The notes: a model not told the origin generated them from the letters alone. Positions 23,803 through 33,215 are shown, numbered from the stretch's first letter. The stretch: DNA of 64,000 nucleotides from Oceanimonas pelagia (GCF_030849025.1 NZ_CP118224.1:2937501-3001500), one strand, 5' to 3'. Numbers and translations are program-made.

Positions 23803-25098
23803 ATGCCCGTAATCCGACTGTTCAGACGACTGCCCCGCGGCCACCGTATTGCCATCTCCGCCCTGAGTGCGGGCATGGTGTTGCTGGCGCTGCTGCCCAG
23901 CGAAACGGCCCTGGCCAGCCGCAGCCTCGCTCCCGAGCAGGAACAGCAGGCCAGCCCCGCACGCAAACGTGCGCTTGAGCTGGAACTGGAAAACATTCCC
24001 TTTCGCGACCAGCGCCGCCATGCCCGGGAGCAGGTGGTGCAGGTCCGCTCCGGTGATACCCTGTCACTGATTTTTGCCCGCCTGAAACTGCCTCCGGCGC
24101 TGTTGCACGACATCAGCCTGCTTAAACAGGCCGCTCCCCTGCAGACCCTGCACCCGGGCGACAAGCTCACCTTTCGTTTCGACAAGGACGATGGCTTTGC
24201 CGGCCTGCTGTATCCGCTGGACGCCGCCCGCACCCTGGAAATCAGTCAGGATCCCCAGGGCCTGAACAGCCGCGTTCACAGCGCCAGCCTGGAAAACCGC
24301 AACAAATTTGCCCAGGGCAAGGTCGATTCCAGCTTCTGGAATGCCGGCGTGACCGCCGGGCTCAGCGCCGGTCAGATCATGAGCCTGGCGGCCATGTTCG
24401 CCTGGGATCTGGACTTTGCCCTCGATATTCGCGCCGGCGACTACTTTACCGTGCTGTTTGAAGAGCAGTACAAGGACGGCCTGCGGGTGGGCACCGGCGA
24501 TATTCTGGCCGCCGAGTTCGTCAACCAGGGCAAGGTGTATCAGGCGGTGCGTCACGAGGATGGCAACTACTATTCACCGGACGGCCGGGCCATGCGCAAG
24601 AGCTTTTTGCGCGCACCGGTAAACTTCAGCCATATCAGTTCCAACTTCAACCCACGCCGGCTGCACCCGGTCACCGGCCAGGTGCGGCCACACCGGGGCA
24701 TCGACTATGCCGCCCGCACCGGCACCCCCGTGGTGGCGTCCGGCAGCGGCGTGGTCACCGAGTCGGGCTACAACCGCTTTAACGGCAACTATGTGTTTAT
24801 CCGCCACGACAGCACCTATGTCACCAAGTATCTGCACCTGGACAAGCGCATGGTGAAAAAGGGACAAAGGGTAAAACAGGAGCAGCAAATCGGCACCCTG
24901 GGCGCCACCGGCCGCGTGACCGGACCGCACCTGCATTACGAATTTCTGGTGAATGGCGTGCACCAGGATCCCAAGACCGTCAAGCTGCCCCAGGCCGCCA
25001 GGCTGCCCGCCGCCGAGCTGGCCCGCTTTCAGCCCAGGGCCAGGCAACTGCTGGCTCAGCTGACCCGGGTTGGTGAAGTGATGCTGGCAAAAAACTAG
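23803..25098 (+). CDS. mepM: M23 murein DD-endopeptidase, MepM-like
   Basis: Peptidoglycan crosslink endopeptidase, anchored or secreted. 431 aa from ATG 23803; an in-frame ATG at 23776 would add nine residues before the basic PVIRLFRRLPRGH start. A single hydrophobic N-terminal segment (about residues 20-40) is followed by an OapA/LysM-like region with VRSGDTLSLIFARL (about residue 85). The C-terminal peptidase domain has Zn ligands in RPHRGIDYAA and GPHLHYEF, both intact. Divergent from tyrS, convergent with the HIT gene. Confidence 0.9.
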   Translation: MPVIRLFRRLPRGHRIAISALSAGMVLLALLPSETALASRSLAPEQEQQASPARKRALELELENIPFRDQRRHAREQVVQVRSGDTLSLIFARLKLPPALLHDISLLKQAAPLQTLHPGDKLTFRFDKDDGFAGLLYPLDAARTLEISQDPQGLNSRVHSASLENRNKFAQGKVDSSFWNAGVTAGLSAGQIMSLAAMFAWDLDFALDIRAGDYFTVLFEEQYKDGLRVGTGDILAAEFVNQGKVYQAVRHEDGNYYSPDGRAMRKSFLRAPVNFSHISSNFNPRRLHPVTGQVRPHRGIDYAARTGTPVVASGSGVVTESGYNRFNGNYVFIRHDSTYVTKYLHLDKRMVKKGQRVKQEQQIGTLGATGRVTGPHLHYEFLVNGVHQDPKTVKLPQAARLPAAELARFQPRARQLLAQLTRVGEVMLAKN

Positions 25099-25105
25099 AA
25101 AATAA

Positions 25106-25134
25106 CAGGGCCCGCAGCATGCGGGCCCTGTTTT
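25106..25134. terminator. Terminator between mepM-like and HIT genes
   Basis: CAGGGCCCGCA and its complement (25106-25116, 25120-25130) form a strong hairpin followed by TTTT on the plus strand, with an A-rich 5' side. It overlaps the last two bases of the HIT gene on the minus strand. Confidence 0.85.
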
Positions 25135-25561
25135 ATGCTGCGGACACAAAATCCGGCAGGCTGGCCAATCGTTCGCGCCAGCGGACGGCTTCGGCCTCGG
25201 CGTGTTCATAGGGCTTGGCATCAAACCGCCCCCAGACCGGGCCGGGCCAGGCATCGTCCGTGGTAAAACGGGCGATATGATGCAGGTGCAACTGAGGCAC
25301 CAGGTTGCCGAGTGCCGCCACGTTGAGCTTGTCCGGCGACAGCGTGTCTTCCATCAGCCGGCCCAGGGCGCAAGACTCGCGCATCAGCTGTTGCTGGTCG
25401 GTCTCACTCAAATGGTGAATTTCACGAATATCGGCACGCCGGGGCACCAGGATCAGCCAGGGGTAGCGGCCGTCTTTGGCCAGCAGCACCCGGCTAAGCG
25501 GCAGTTCGCCCAGCACCACGCAGTCGGCGGTCAGCCGCGGGTGCAGCGTAAAGACGCTCAT
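25133..25561 (-). CDS. HIT-domain protein
   Basis: Small histidine-triad family hydrolase/transferase of 142 aa. The triad reads QLHLHHIAR (about residue 92), close to the H-x-H-x-H-x-x signature with the third histidine in place. LILVPRRADIREIHHL near residue 37 is also typical. Its start overlaps the end of the glutaredoxin gene by 4 nt, so the two are likely co-translated with erpA upstream. Nucleotide substrate unknown. Confidence 0.82.
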   Translation of the reverse strand: MSVFTLHPRLTADCVVLGELPLSRVLLAKDGRYPWLILVPRRADIREIHHLSETDQQQLMRESCALGRLMEDTLSPDKLNVAALGNLVPQLHLHHIARFTTDDAWPGPVWGRFDAKPYEHAEAEAVRWRERLASLPDFVSAA

Positions 25562-25884
25562 GACTCCTTGCCGAAATGCCGACGCAGGTAGGCGGCAATA
25601 TCCGCCGACTCGTACAGCCAGAAATAGTCGCCGTTGTCCTGCTCAATGCGCAGGCAGGGCACCATGCGCTGGCCGCCCCCGGCCATCAGCGCCTGCAGGT
25701 GTTCGGGATCATTGGTGTCATACTCGGCCAGCTCCAGGCCCAGCTCGCGCACCACCGCCTTGACCCGCTGGCAATAGGGGCACCACTCTTTCTGATACAG
25801 CGCCAGCCGCTCGGGGCTGTTCACCGCCGGTGCCGCCTCGGCGGCCGGGCTGGCACCGCCGCCAAACCAGTCAAACAGGGACAT
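25558..25884 (-). CDS. Glutaredoxin-like thiol protein
   Basis: Thioredoxin-fold redox protein with a CPYC active site (YQKEWCPYCQRVK) about 45 residues in. 108 aa from ATG 25884; a longer frame exists but the shorter start has a GAGG site. MVPCLRI supplies the cis-proline-type turn (VPCL), and LYESADIAAYL fits the glutathione-binding end of the glutaredoxin fold. An N-terminal FDWFGGGA segment precedes the domain. It sits 7 nt after erpA, suggesting a link to redox or iron-sulfur metabolism. Confidence 0.85.
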   Translation of the reverse strand: MSLFDWFGGGASPAAEAAPAVNSPERLALYQKEWCPYCQRVKAVVRELGLELAEYDTNDPEHLQALMAGGGQRMVPCLRIEQDNGDYFWLYESADIAAYLRRHFGKES

Positions 25885-25891
25885 ATGTGCC

Positions 25892-26236
25892 TCAGATGCT
25901 GAAGGAAGAGCCACAGCCGCAGGTGCTGGTGGCGTTGGGGTTGGTCACCAGAAAGCGCGAGCCCTCCAGGCCTTCCACATAGTCGACGGTGCCGCCCACC
26001 AGATATTGCAGGCTCATGGCATCCACCACCATGACGATGCCGTTCTTTTCGATCACGGTGTCGCCGTCGTTGCTGCTTTCATCAAAGGTAAAGCCGTACT
26101 GAAAACCGGAGCAGCCGCCGCCGGTGATGTATACCCGCAGCTTGAGATTGGGGTTTTCCTCTTCGGCGATCAGGGCCTTGACCTTGTTGGCTGCCGCATC
26201 GCTCATCTGTATCGGCAGGGGGACTGCTTCGCTCAT
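25892..26236 (-). CDS. erpA: Iron-sulfur cluster insertion protein ErpA
   Basis: A-type carrier that delivers Fe-S clusters to target enzymes, including those of isoprenoid synthesis. 114 codons from ATG 26236; a longer in-frame start at 26275 would sit within the promoter. The three ligand cysteines are present in [11 protein letters not shown] (about residue 41) and the C-terminal [11 protein letters not shown]. Upstream is a good sigma-70 promoter overlapped by an IscR-like box. Divergent from hemL, as in E. coli neighbourhoods where erpA and hemL are close. Confidence 0.95.
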   Translation of the reverse strand: MSEAVPLPIQMSDAAANKVKALIAEEENPNLKLRVYITGGGCSGFQYGFTFDESSNDGDTVIEKNGIVMVVDAMSLQYLVGGTVDYVEGLEGSRFLVTNPNATSTCGCGSSFSI

Positions 26237-26266
26237 CACTACCTCTTTAATATCGGTGTCGGCGAA

Positions 26267-26295
26267 ATTATCCAATACCCGACCAATCAGTTCAA
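26267..26295 (-). promoter_or_regulatory. erpA promoter
   Basis: On the minus strand TTGAAC (26290-26295) and GATAAT (26267-26272) are separated by exactly 17 nt, about 30 nt before the erpA ATG. This is a strong sigma-70 candidate. Confidence 0.7.
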
Positions 26296-26299
26296 GTAT
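26275..26299 (-). promoter_or_regulatory. IscR type 1-like operator over erpA promoter
   Basis: A 25-mer starting ATACCCGAC and ending TTCAAGTAT matches 20 of 25 positions of the IscR type 1 consensus as I recall it. Mismatches cluster in the centre. It covers the promoter spacer and -35 element, where binding of IscR would repress, consistent with IscR control of erpA in E. coli. Confidence 0.55.
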
Positions 26300-26407
26300 T
26301 GTGCGACTCAGGCCCGATTCTCGGCCTGTGGAGATTTTGTTATAGTCGGCTCACACCGGCCGCCCAGCCTGCGGCCATCTCGACCCTGAACACCAAGGAT
26401 TATGTGC

Positions 26408-27694
26408 ATGTCCAAGTCTGACGAACTCTTTAACCAGGCCCGCCGCTTTATTCCCGGCGGCGTCAACTCGCCGGTTCGCGCCTTCAGCGGCGTGGGCGGC
26501 ACCCCCCGCTTTATCGAGCGCGCCGACGGCGCCCGCATGTATGACGTGGACGGCAACAGCTACATCGATTACGTCGGCTCCTGGGGCCCGATGATCCTGG
26601 GCCACAACGCCGCCGTGGTGAAGGATGCCGTGATTGAGGCCGTGTCCCGCGGTCTGAGCTTTGGCGCCCCCACCGGCGTGGAAGTGACCATGGCCGAGAA
26701 AGTGTCCGAGCTGGTGCCCTCCATGGAGCAGGTGCGCATGGTCAACTCCGGCACCGAGGCCACCATGAGCGCCATTCGCCTGGCCCGGGGCTTTACCGGC
26801 CGCGACAAGATCCTGAAGTTCGAGGGCTGCTACCACGGCCACGCCGACTGCCTGCTGGTCAAGGCCGGCTCCGGCGCCCTGACCCTGGGTCAGCCCAACT
26901 CACCGGGCGTACCCGCCGACTTCGCCAAGCACACCCTGACCTGCACCTTTAACGACCTGGACTCGGTAAGGGCCGCCTTTGAGGCCGCCCCGGCAGATAT
27001 CGCCTGTATCATCGTGGAGCCGGTGGCCGGCAACATGAACTGCATTCCTCCCGCCCCCGGTTTCCTCGAAGGCCTGCGCAGCATTTGTGACGAGTTCGGT
27101 GCCCTGCTGATTTTCGACGAAGTGATGTGCGGTTTCCGCGCCTCTCTGGGCGGCGCGCAGCAGCGCTTTGGCGTGAAGCCCGATCTGACCACTCTGGGCA
27201 AGATCATCGGTGGCGGCATGCCGGTGGGCGCCTTTGGCGGCCGTCGTGAGGTGATGGAGCATCTGGCCCCCACCGGTCCCGTGTATCAGGCCGGCACCCT
27301 GTCCGGCAACCCGGTGGCCATGGCCGCGGGTCTGGCCACCCTCAACGCCATCAGCCAGCCCGGCGTGTATGAGGCTCTGGAGCAGAAAACCCAGGCGCTG
27401 GTCGACGGCCTGCAGGCCGCCGCCGACAGGCACGGCATTGCCTTTACCACCAACCGGGTGGGCGCCATGTTTGGTTTCTTCTTTACCGAGGAGAACAACA
27501 TCAGCTGCTACGAGCAGGTCACCCGCTGCGATCTGGACGCCTTCAGGCGCTTCTTCCACCTGATGCTGGACCAGGGCGTGTACCTGGCGCCCAGCGCCTT
27601 TGAAGCCGGCTTTATGTCCCTGGCCCACGGTGAGCAGGAAATTGCAGATACCCTGGCCGCCGCCGACAAGGCTTTTGCTGCGCTCAAGGGCTAA
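26408..27694 (+). CDS. hemL: Glutamate-1-semialdehyde aminotransferase
   Basis: PLP enzyme converting glutamate-1-semialdehyde to 5-aminolevulinate in C5 heme synthesis. 428 aa. ATG 26408 is preferred over ATG 26402 because AAGGA lies 8 nt before it. The PLP lysine is K265 in [12 protein letters not shown], the same number as in E. coli. [16 protein letters not shown] and [10 protein letters not shown] are the cofactor and catalytic segments. Divergent from erpA; its 3' side carries a structured repeat. Confidence 0.97.
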   Translation: MSKSDELFNQARRFIPGGVNSPVRAFSGVGGTPRFIERADGARMYDVDGNSYIDYVGSWGPMILGHNAAVVKDAVIEAVSRGLSFGAPTGVEVTMAEKVSELVPSMEQVRMVNSGTEATMSAIRLARGFTGRDKILKFEGCYHGHADCLLVKAGSGALTLGQPNSPGVPADFAKHTLTCTFNDLDSVRAAFEAAPADIACIIVEPVAGNMNCIPPAPGFLEGLRSICDEFGALLIFDEVMCGFRASLGGAQQRFGVKPDLTTLGKIIGGGMPVGAFGGRREVMEHLAPTGPVYQAGTLSGNPVAMAAGLATLNAISQPGVYEALEQKTQALVDGLQAAADRHGIAFTTNRVGAMFGFFFTEENNISCYEQVTRCDLDAFRRFFHLMLDQGVYLAPSAFEAGFMSLAHGEQEIADTLAAADKAFAALKG

Positions 27695-27721
27695 AGATTA
27701 GCCCCAGAGCCACCTGCACAA

Positions 27722-27836
27722 CGAAGCAGTGGCAGGGTTACCTCCACCGACACGCTGCAAGTACATCCTTGTAGCGCTCGGCAAATGCCATCCCTGGCAT
27801 TTGACGGTCGGTTACGGTAATCCCTGCCACTGCTTC
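27722..27836 (+). repeat. Structured intergenic repeat, copy C
   Basis: 115 nt and the cleanest copy. Outer arms CGAAGCAGTGGCAGGG (27722-27737) and its complement near 27821-27836 pair almost perfectly. The inner stem is ACCGAC/GTCGGT, hairpin 1 is TACA/TGTA, and hairpin 2 is AAATGCCATCCCTGGCATTT. It lies between convergent hemL and the glyoxalase-like gene, where no ordinary terminator was seen. Confidence 0.88.
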
Positions 27837-27890
27837 GCTCAATCTGGTTCTAGTGCCTGTAGGCTCTGAAACTTCAGATATTCTCCATGC

Positions 27891-28316
27891 CTACGCCGGC
27901 CGCTGTATCTCCACCAGCGGCGCTTCCAGCAACTCCACGCTGTTTCCGTCCGGATCCATGATAAATACGTAACGTTCACAGGTCTGTCCGGGCACCGGTG
28001 ACGGCTTGTCCGCCAGCAGTCCAGCCCCGTGCAGACTGCTCAGGGCATCGTCCAGATCCTCCACCTGCAACGCGAAATGCCGCAGCCCCAGCCGGTGTCC
28101 CTGGGCCCAGGGCGGCAGCGCCGCCAGCTCGGGCTCGTCCACCGGACGAAAACAATACAATTCCAGTCGCGCCTGCCCGAGGCGCAGATGACAGATCTGG
28201 AGCTCCCCCTGCTCATCCTGCCAGCGATAATCGGGCTCAAAACCGAGCCCCTTGTAAAACCCTTCGGCCGCATCCAGGTTTCGCACGTTCAGGGTTACAT
28301 GATGAAAAGCAAACAT
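27891..28316 (-). CDS. VOC/glyoxalase-fold protein
   Basis: Vicinal-oxygen-chelate family protein of 141 aa from ATG 28316, with a GGAGG site 8 nt upstream; GTG 28325 is an alternative. Pattern: FHHVTLNVRNLDAAEGFYKGLGF at the N-terminus (first metal-ligand histidine), a glutamate near LELYCF, LRHFALQVEDLDDAL in the second half, and DPDGNSVELLE at the end (final glutamate). These are the hallmarks of glyoxalase I/fosfomycin-resistance-like proteins. The substrate cannot be assigned. Confidence 0.8.
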   Translation of the reverse strand: MFAFHHVTLNVRNLDAAEGFYKGLGFEPDYRWQDEQGELQICHLRLGQARLELYCFRPVDEPELAALPPWAQGHRLGLRHFALQVEDLDDALSSLHGAGLLADKPSPVPGQTCERYVFIMDPDGNSVELLEAPLVEIQRPA

Positions 28317-28449
28317 GGTGCTCACCTCCGTCTGTTCTATTCAGCATATACGGAGACGGCGGCTTTCACCTGCCGGGGTGAAACGTGAGGAACTCGAGAA
28401 GGGAACCAGAAGCGTGCGGGGTGAGGACCATGCCCCACCCCACCATGAC

Positions 28450-30780
28450 TCAGCGGGCGAAGTCGAAGATATCCCGCAACCAGCCGCCCACCTGCTCGCC
28501 GGAAGGCAGCTCGGGCAACGACGGCCGGCAGCCGCGGATCGGCGGCAGGCCACCGGTGCGGGCCGGCAGCAGCCGGGTCGGCTCACAGCGGGGATCGGCG
28601 GGCTGACCGTCGCTGAGGGCAAAGTTCACCTGATCGATGCCCGGCGGCGGAGTCAGCTCCAGGGAGTCCACACCCCGGCCGTCCAGATAGCGGCTGTATA
28701 CCCGCAACGCGCCGCTGGCCCCGGTCAGGCCGGTGACGCCGTTGTCGTCCCGGCCCACCCAGGTAGTCACCAGCTCCTCGTTGTCGAGGCCGGCAAACCA
28801 GGCATCGCGCAGATCGTTGGTGGTGCCGGTCTTGCCCGCCATCACCCGGTTGGGAAAGCGCGCCGCCAGATGGGCGGCGGTGCCCCCGGCCACGGTGCGG
28901 GTCATGGCATAGAGCCCCAGATAACCGGCCTCCGGCTCCAGCACCTGCCTGGCCCGGGCACTGTGCTGATAAATCAGCTCGCCGTCTTCGTCCTGCACCG
29001 CGCGAATCGCGGTCAGCGGTTGATACAGGCCCTGATTGGCCAGGGTCAGGAACAACTGATTCACCTCAAAGGGGGTCAGCTCCAGGGTGCCCAGCAACAT
29101 GGACGGATAGGGCGGAATCGGCTGCTCCACACCCAGGCGCCGCAGCCCGTCCACCACCTTGTCCAGCCCGATCGCCATGCCCAGATTGACCGTGGGCACG
29201 TTGAGGGACTTGGCTAGGGCATCCACCAACAGCACATTGCCGCGATACTGGCGATCGTAGTTCTTGGGCCGCCATACCTGACCGCCTTCGCTGCGCAGGG
29301 TCACCGGCTCGTCCTTCAGGGTGCTAGCCAGGGTAAAGCCGCTTTCCAGCCCCAGGGCATAAACCGGCGGCTTGATCAACGAACCGATGGGGCGGCGCGC
29401 CGACAGCGCCCGGTTAAAGCCGGCAAAGGCCGGATCGGCCCCGCCCACCACGGCGCTGACCTCGCCCTTGCGCCAGTTGGACACCACCATGGCGGCCTCC
29501 AGATCATTGCGCTTGGTGTTGGCGCGCAGCTGCTTGATCTGCTCGGCCACCGCCTGCTCGGCGGTGTGCTGGGCGATGGGATCCAGGCTGGTGAAAATGC
29601 GCAGCCCGTTCTGATTGAGAAACTCGGGACCAAAGCGGCCCTGCAGCTCATTTCTGAGCAGGCCCATAAAGGCCGGGGTGCGGCCATAGCCCATCCGGCC
29701 CCGCTCAATCAGTCCCAGATCCCGACTGCTGGCCCGCTCATAGGTCTGCCGGTCAATGTGGCCCTCGTTGGCCAGCAAACGCAGCACCAGATCCCGCCGC
29801 TCCCGGGCCCGTTCGGCATTGCGCCAGGGGTCATAGAAGGACGGGCCCTTGACCAGCGCCACCAGCAGCGCCATTTGATCCGGGTTCAGTTCATTGATGG
29901 GCAGGCCGAAATAGAAATAACTGGCCAGGCCAAAACCGTGGACACCCTTGGCGCCGTTCTGGCCCAGATAGACCTCGTTGAGGTAGGCCTCGAGGATCTC
30001 GTCCTTGTCGTAACGAAAGTCGATGATCAGCGCCATGTAGGCTTCCTGCACCTTGCGCCACAGGCTGCGATCCTGAGTGAGGAAAAAGTTCTTGGCCAGC
30101 TGCTGGGTCAGGGTACTGCCGCCCTGCACCGTGCGCCCGGCCTTGATGTTCACCACCAGGGCGCGCAGTATCGCCAGCGGCGACACGCCGTCGTGCTGAT
30201 AGAAGTCTCTGTCTTCCACCGTGATCAGCGCCTGCACCAGCAGCTCGGGCACCTGATCCAGGCGCACCAGCAGCCGGTCTTCCCGCTCGTCGACGTTAAG
30301 CCGGTCCAGCAGCACCGGATCCATGCGCGCATAACCCAGCTCCCGGCCGTTGTCCGGGTTCTGCATGCGGCTCAGGCGCTGGCCGTCAAAGCTCAGCAAC
30401 AGGGTACGCGCCTGCTCGGCACCGTCGGCAAAGTTGAACGGCCGGCGATGGATCTCGATGCGGTTATTGCTGACCGCGTACTCGCCGGGGCGCGAGGGGC
30501 TGGCCACCTTGCGGTAGTTGAGCAATTGCAGCTCCCGCAGCATCTGCGCATGAGACAGCTTCTGCCCCGGAAACAGCTCCAGCGGCCGGCTGTAGACCAG
30601 CGCAGGCAACGCCCATTTCTGCCCTTCAAAGCGGGCGCGCACCTGGCTGTCGAGGTAGATGCCGAAAATGCCCATCAGCACGGCGCCCACCAGGGCCAGC
30701 TTGAGCATCAGCCCCCAGCCGAACCGGCGCTGTCTCTTGACCGGCTTTTTACGGGTCTTGCGGGTTGTCTTTTTTGCCAT
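28450..30780 (-). CDS. mrcB: Penicillin-binding protein 1B
   Basis: Bifunctional peptidoglycan glycosyltransferase/transpeptidase. 776 aa: basic cytoplasmic N-terminus (MAKKTTRKTRKK), one membrane span (about residues 25-43), a UB2H-like region, the GT51 domain with catalytic E189 in TVEDRDFYQHDG and GGSTLTQQLAKN, and the transpeptidase with S467 in the SxxK motif RPIGSLIKPP. The KTG triad is present in AGKTGTTND. Only 2 nt from hrpB upstream; hrpB and mrcB are also neighbours in E. coli. Confidence 0.95.
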   Translation of the reverse strand: MAKKTTRKTRKKPVKRQRRFGWGLMLKLALVGAVLMGIFGIYLDSQVRARFEGQKWALPALVYSRPLELFPGQKLSHAQMLRELQLLNYRKVASPSRPGEYAVSNNRIEIHRRPFNFADGAEQARTLLLSFDGQRLSRMQNPDNGRELGYARMDPVLLDRLNVDEREDRLLVRLDQVPELLVQALITVEDRDFYQHDGVSPLAILRALVVNIKAGRTVQGGSTLTQQLAKNFFLTQDRSLWRKVQEAYMALIIDFRYDKDEILEAYLNEVYLGQNGAKGVHGFGLASYFYFGLPINELNPDQMALLVALVKGPSFYDPWRNAERARERRDLVLRLLANEGHIDRQTYERASSRDLGLIERGRMGYGRTPAFMGLLRNELQGRFGPEFLNQNGLRIFTSLDPIAQHTAEQAVAEQIKQLRANTKRNDLEAAMVVSNWRKGEVSAVVGGADPAFAGFNRALSARRPIGSLIKPPVYALGLESGFTLASTLKDEPVTLRSEGGQVWRPKNYDRQYRGNVLLVDALAKSLNVPTVNLGMAIGLDKVVDGLRRLGVEQPIPPYPSMLLGTLELTPFEVNQLFLTLANQGLYQPLTAIRAVQDEDGELIYQHSARARQVLEPEAGYLGLYAMTRTVAGGTAAHLAARFPNRVMAGKTGTTNDLRDAWFAGLDNEELVTTWVGRDDNGVTGLTGASGALRVYSRYLDGRGVDSLELTPPPGIDQVNFALSDGQPADPRCEPTRLLPARTGGLPPIRGCRPSLPELPSGEQVGGWLRDIFDFAR

Positions 30781-30782
30781 AA

Positions 30783-33215
30783 TCAGTGCTTCATGTGTTT
30801 CTTGGTGTGCCGGGTCGGCGCCGTGTTGGCGGGATCATCGGGCCACGGGTGTTTGGGGTAGCGTCCGCGCATTTCCTTTTTAACCTCCTGATAGGCTCCA
30901 GCCCAGAAGGCGGCCAGGTCCCGGGTCAGCTGCAGCGGCCGGCGCGCCGGCGACAGCAGCTCAAGCACCAGCGGCACCCGGCCCTCGGCCAGCAGCGGCG
31001 AACCGGCCTGGCCAAACATTTCCTGCAGTTTCACCGGCAATACCGGGTCTTCTTGTTCCCGGTAACGAATGGCCGCCCGGGTGCCGGTGGCCAGTTCGAG
31101 GTGACCGGGTAGCAGGGTATCCAGCAATTGCCGCTGTGACCAGTCCAGCCGGCTCAGTAAAATCGCGCTCCAGTCGAGTTTGGCCAGCTCGTCCCAGCGT
31201 CCGAGCCCGTGCAGATGGGGCGCCAGCCAGTGTTCCGCCTCCGCCAGCCAGGCGGCTTCGTCACATTCCGCAAAGCCTTTGTCGGCCAGTTTTTGTCCGG
31301 CCAGCTTCAGTCGCAGCCATATTTGCCGGGCCGCTTCGTTCAGCGGCAGCGCGGCCCAGCCCCGCTTTTGCAGCTCCTGCAACAGACATTGGGCACGCTG
31401 CTCCGGGCTGACCGAGTCCAGCGGCGTGCGTCGCAGCACCAGCTGGCCAAAGCACCAGTGGCGTTCGGCCCGCACCCGGTTGGCATTGTCGTCCCATTCC
31501 AGCTGCTCGCGCTCGCTGAAACGCGCCGGCACAAAGCGCTGCAACTGCGCCAGCGTCACCGGCTCGGCGGCCTGCACAAACACGCCCCGCTCGCCCCGCC
31601 CCAGGGCCGCCACCGCCAGCCAGTCCTTGCCGGTGAGCGGGCTGCCCTCGGGCAGATCGGCACTGAGCCCGCCGGCCAGGCCATAACGGCGCCCGGTGCG
31701 CAACTGCCCCACCCATTCGGGTCTGGCATTGGCCAGCAGCGGCCCCACGTAGGTGCCCACCGGCTCGGCCAGGGGCTGATTGACCCGCTCAAACCAACGC
31801 CGGGCCCCCGCCCTGAGCCGGCCTCTTGCCGCCAGCAACTGGCCCGACAGCGGACCATCGCCGGGGCGGCTTTCTTCCAGCAGCGCCAGCAGCCAGGCGG
31901 CATCGGCCAGGGCGCCGTCATGGCCCTGCCGCTGCCAGTCGAGGGCGGTGAGCAGCAGTTGCCCCAGCCAGGGCTCGGTGCCCAGCTGCCAGACCCGGCG
32001 GCCCAGGGCCGTGAGCTGGTGTCCGGCCAGCAGGCCCAGGGCCGCCAGTTGCGCCCGGGCCGCCGCCAGCAACGGCGCCGGTGGCGGCGTGAGCAGCGGC
32101 AACTGCTCGGGCTCGGCGCCCCAGGCGGCACACTCCAGCACAAAGCCGGCGAGATCGCTTTGTTCGATTTCCGCCGGCCGGCGCGGCGCCAGCCGCTCCT
32201 GTTGCTCCCTGCTCCACAGCCGAATGCACAGGCCCGGCTGCAGTCGCCCGGCCCGGCCGGCGCGCTGGGTGGCCGAGGCCTGACCAATGAGCCGGCTTTG
32301 CAACTGGGTGAGGCCGGCCTCGGGGTCGAAACGGGCCTGACGCTCCAGCCCCGCGTCCACCACCATGCGAATGCCTTCAATGGTGAGCGAAGTTTCCGCC
32401 ACATTGGTGGCCAGTACCACCTTGCGCCGTCCGTCCGCCGCCGGAGCAATGGCCGCCTGCTGCTCCGCCAGGGAAAGACGACCATAAAGCGGCCTGAGTT
32501 CAACCTCGGCGGGCAGGCGCTCGCGCAACCAGTCCTCGGTCCGGCGAATTTCCCGCTCCCCGGGCAGAAAGGCCAGCAAGCTGCCCGGCTCACGGTTAAG
32601 GGCGTCGAGCACCGCCCGGCCCAGGCTTTCCTCAAGGGGGCTGTGCTGATTGCGCGGCCGGTATTCCAGTTCAACAGGAAAACTGCGGCCCCGGCTGACC
32701 ACCAGCTCGGCCTCGGGCAACAGGCAGTCCAGCGCCAGACCCTCCAGGGTGGCGGACATCACCATGATCTTGAGGTCGTCGCGCAGCGCCTGACACTCCA
32801 GGGCAAAGGCCAGGGCCAGATCCGCCTGCAGGCTGCGCTCGTGAAACTCGTCAAAAATCAGCAACGATATCCCGCTCAGCTCGGGATCCGCCTGCAACAT
32901 ACGGGTCAATACCCCTTCGGTGACCACCTCCAGCCGGGTGTGTTTGCCGCTGCGGCTTTCGCCGCGCATGCGGTAACCCACCGTCTGGCCGGGCTGTTCC
33001 CCCAGCTGCGCCGCCAGATACTGGGCAATGGAGCGGGCCGCCAGCCGGCGTGGTTCCAGCATAATGATGCGGCCATCAATGACCGGCTGTTGCAGCAGCC
33101 AAAGCGGCAGCCAGGTGGACTTGCCGGCGCCGGGGGGCGCCTCGACGATAATCTGGCTGGCTGCCAGCGCCTGTTGCAGGTGAGGCAGGGCCTCCGTAAT
33201 GGGTAGCTGATTCAC
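30783..33215 (-). CDS. hrpB: ATP-dependent helicase HrpB
   Basis: DEAH-type helicase of unclear cellular role. 810 aa from a GTG start at 33215 (MNQLPITEALPHL), which aligns with the E. coli GTG start and gives nearly its 809-aa length; an ATG at 33323 would add 36 unrelated residues. Motifs: PPGAGKSTWLPL (about residue 27), DEFHER (DEAH box, about residue 122), SATL, and QRAGRAGR (motif VI). The C-terminal GRYPKHPWPDDPANTAPT tail is the HrpB signature. Reads into mrcB. Confidence 0.94.
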   Translation of the reverse strand: MNQLPITEALPHLQQALAASQIIVEAPPGAGKSTWLPLWLLQQPVIDGRIIMLEPRRLAARSIAQYLAAQLGEQPGQTVGYRMRGESRSGKHTRLEVVTEGVLTRMLQADPELSGISLLIFDEFHERSLQADLALAFALECQALRDDLKIMVMSATLEGLALDCLLPEAELVVSRGRSFPVELEYRPRNQHSPLEESLGRAVLDALNREPGSLLAFLPGEREIRRTEDWLRERLPAEVELRPLYGRLSLAEQQAAIAPAADGRRKVVLATNVAETSLTIEGIRMVVDAGLERQARFDPEAGLTQLQSRLIGQASATQRAGRAGRLQPGLCIRLWSREQQERLAPRRPAEIEQSDLAGFVLECAAWGAEPEQLPLLTPPPAPLLAAARAQLAALGLLAGHQLTALGRRVWQLGTEPWLGQLLLTALDWQRQGHDGALADAAWLLALLEESRPGDGPLSGQLLAARGRLRAGARRWFERVNQPLAEPVGTYVGPLLANARPEWVGQLRTGRRYGLAGGLSADLPEGSPLTGKDWLAVAALGRGERGVFVQAAEPVTLAQLQRFVPARFSEREQLEWDDNANRVRAERHWCFGQLVLRRTPLDSVSPEQRAQCLLQELQKRGWAALPLNEAARQIWLRLKLAGQKLADKGFAECDEAAWLAEAEHWLAPHLHGLGRWDELAKLDWSAILLSRLDWSQRQLLDTLLPGHLELATGTRAAIRYREQEDPVLPVKLQEMFGQAGSPLLAEGRVPLVLELLSPARRPLQLTRDLAAFWAGAYQEVKKEMRGRYPKHPWPDDPANTAPTRHTKKHMKH

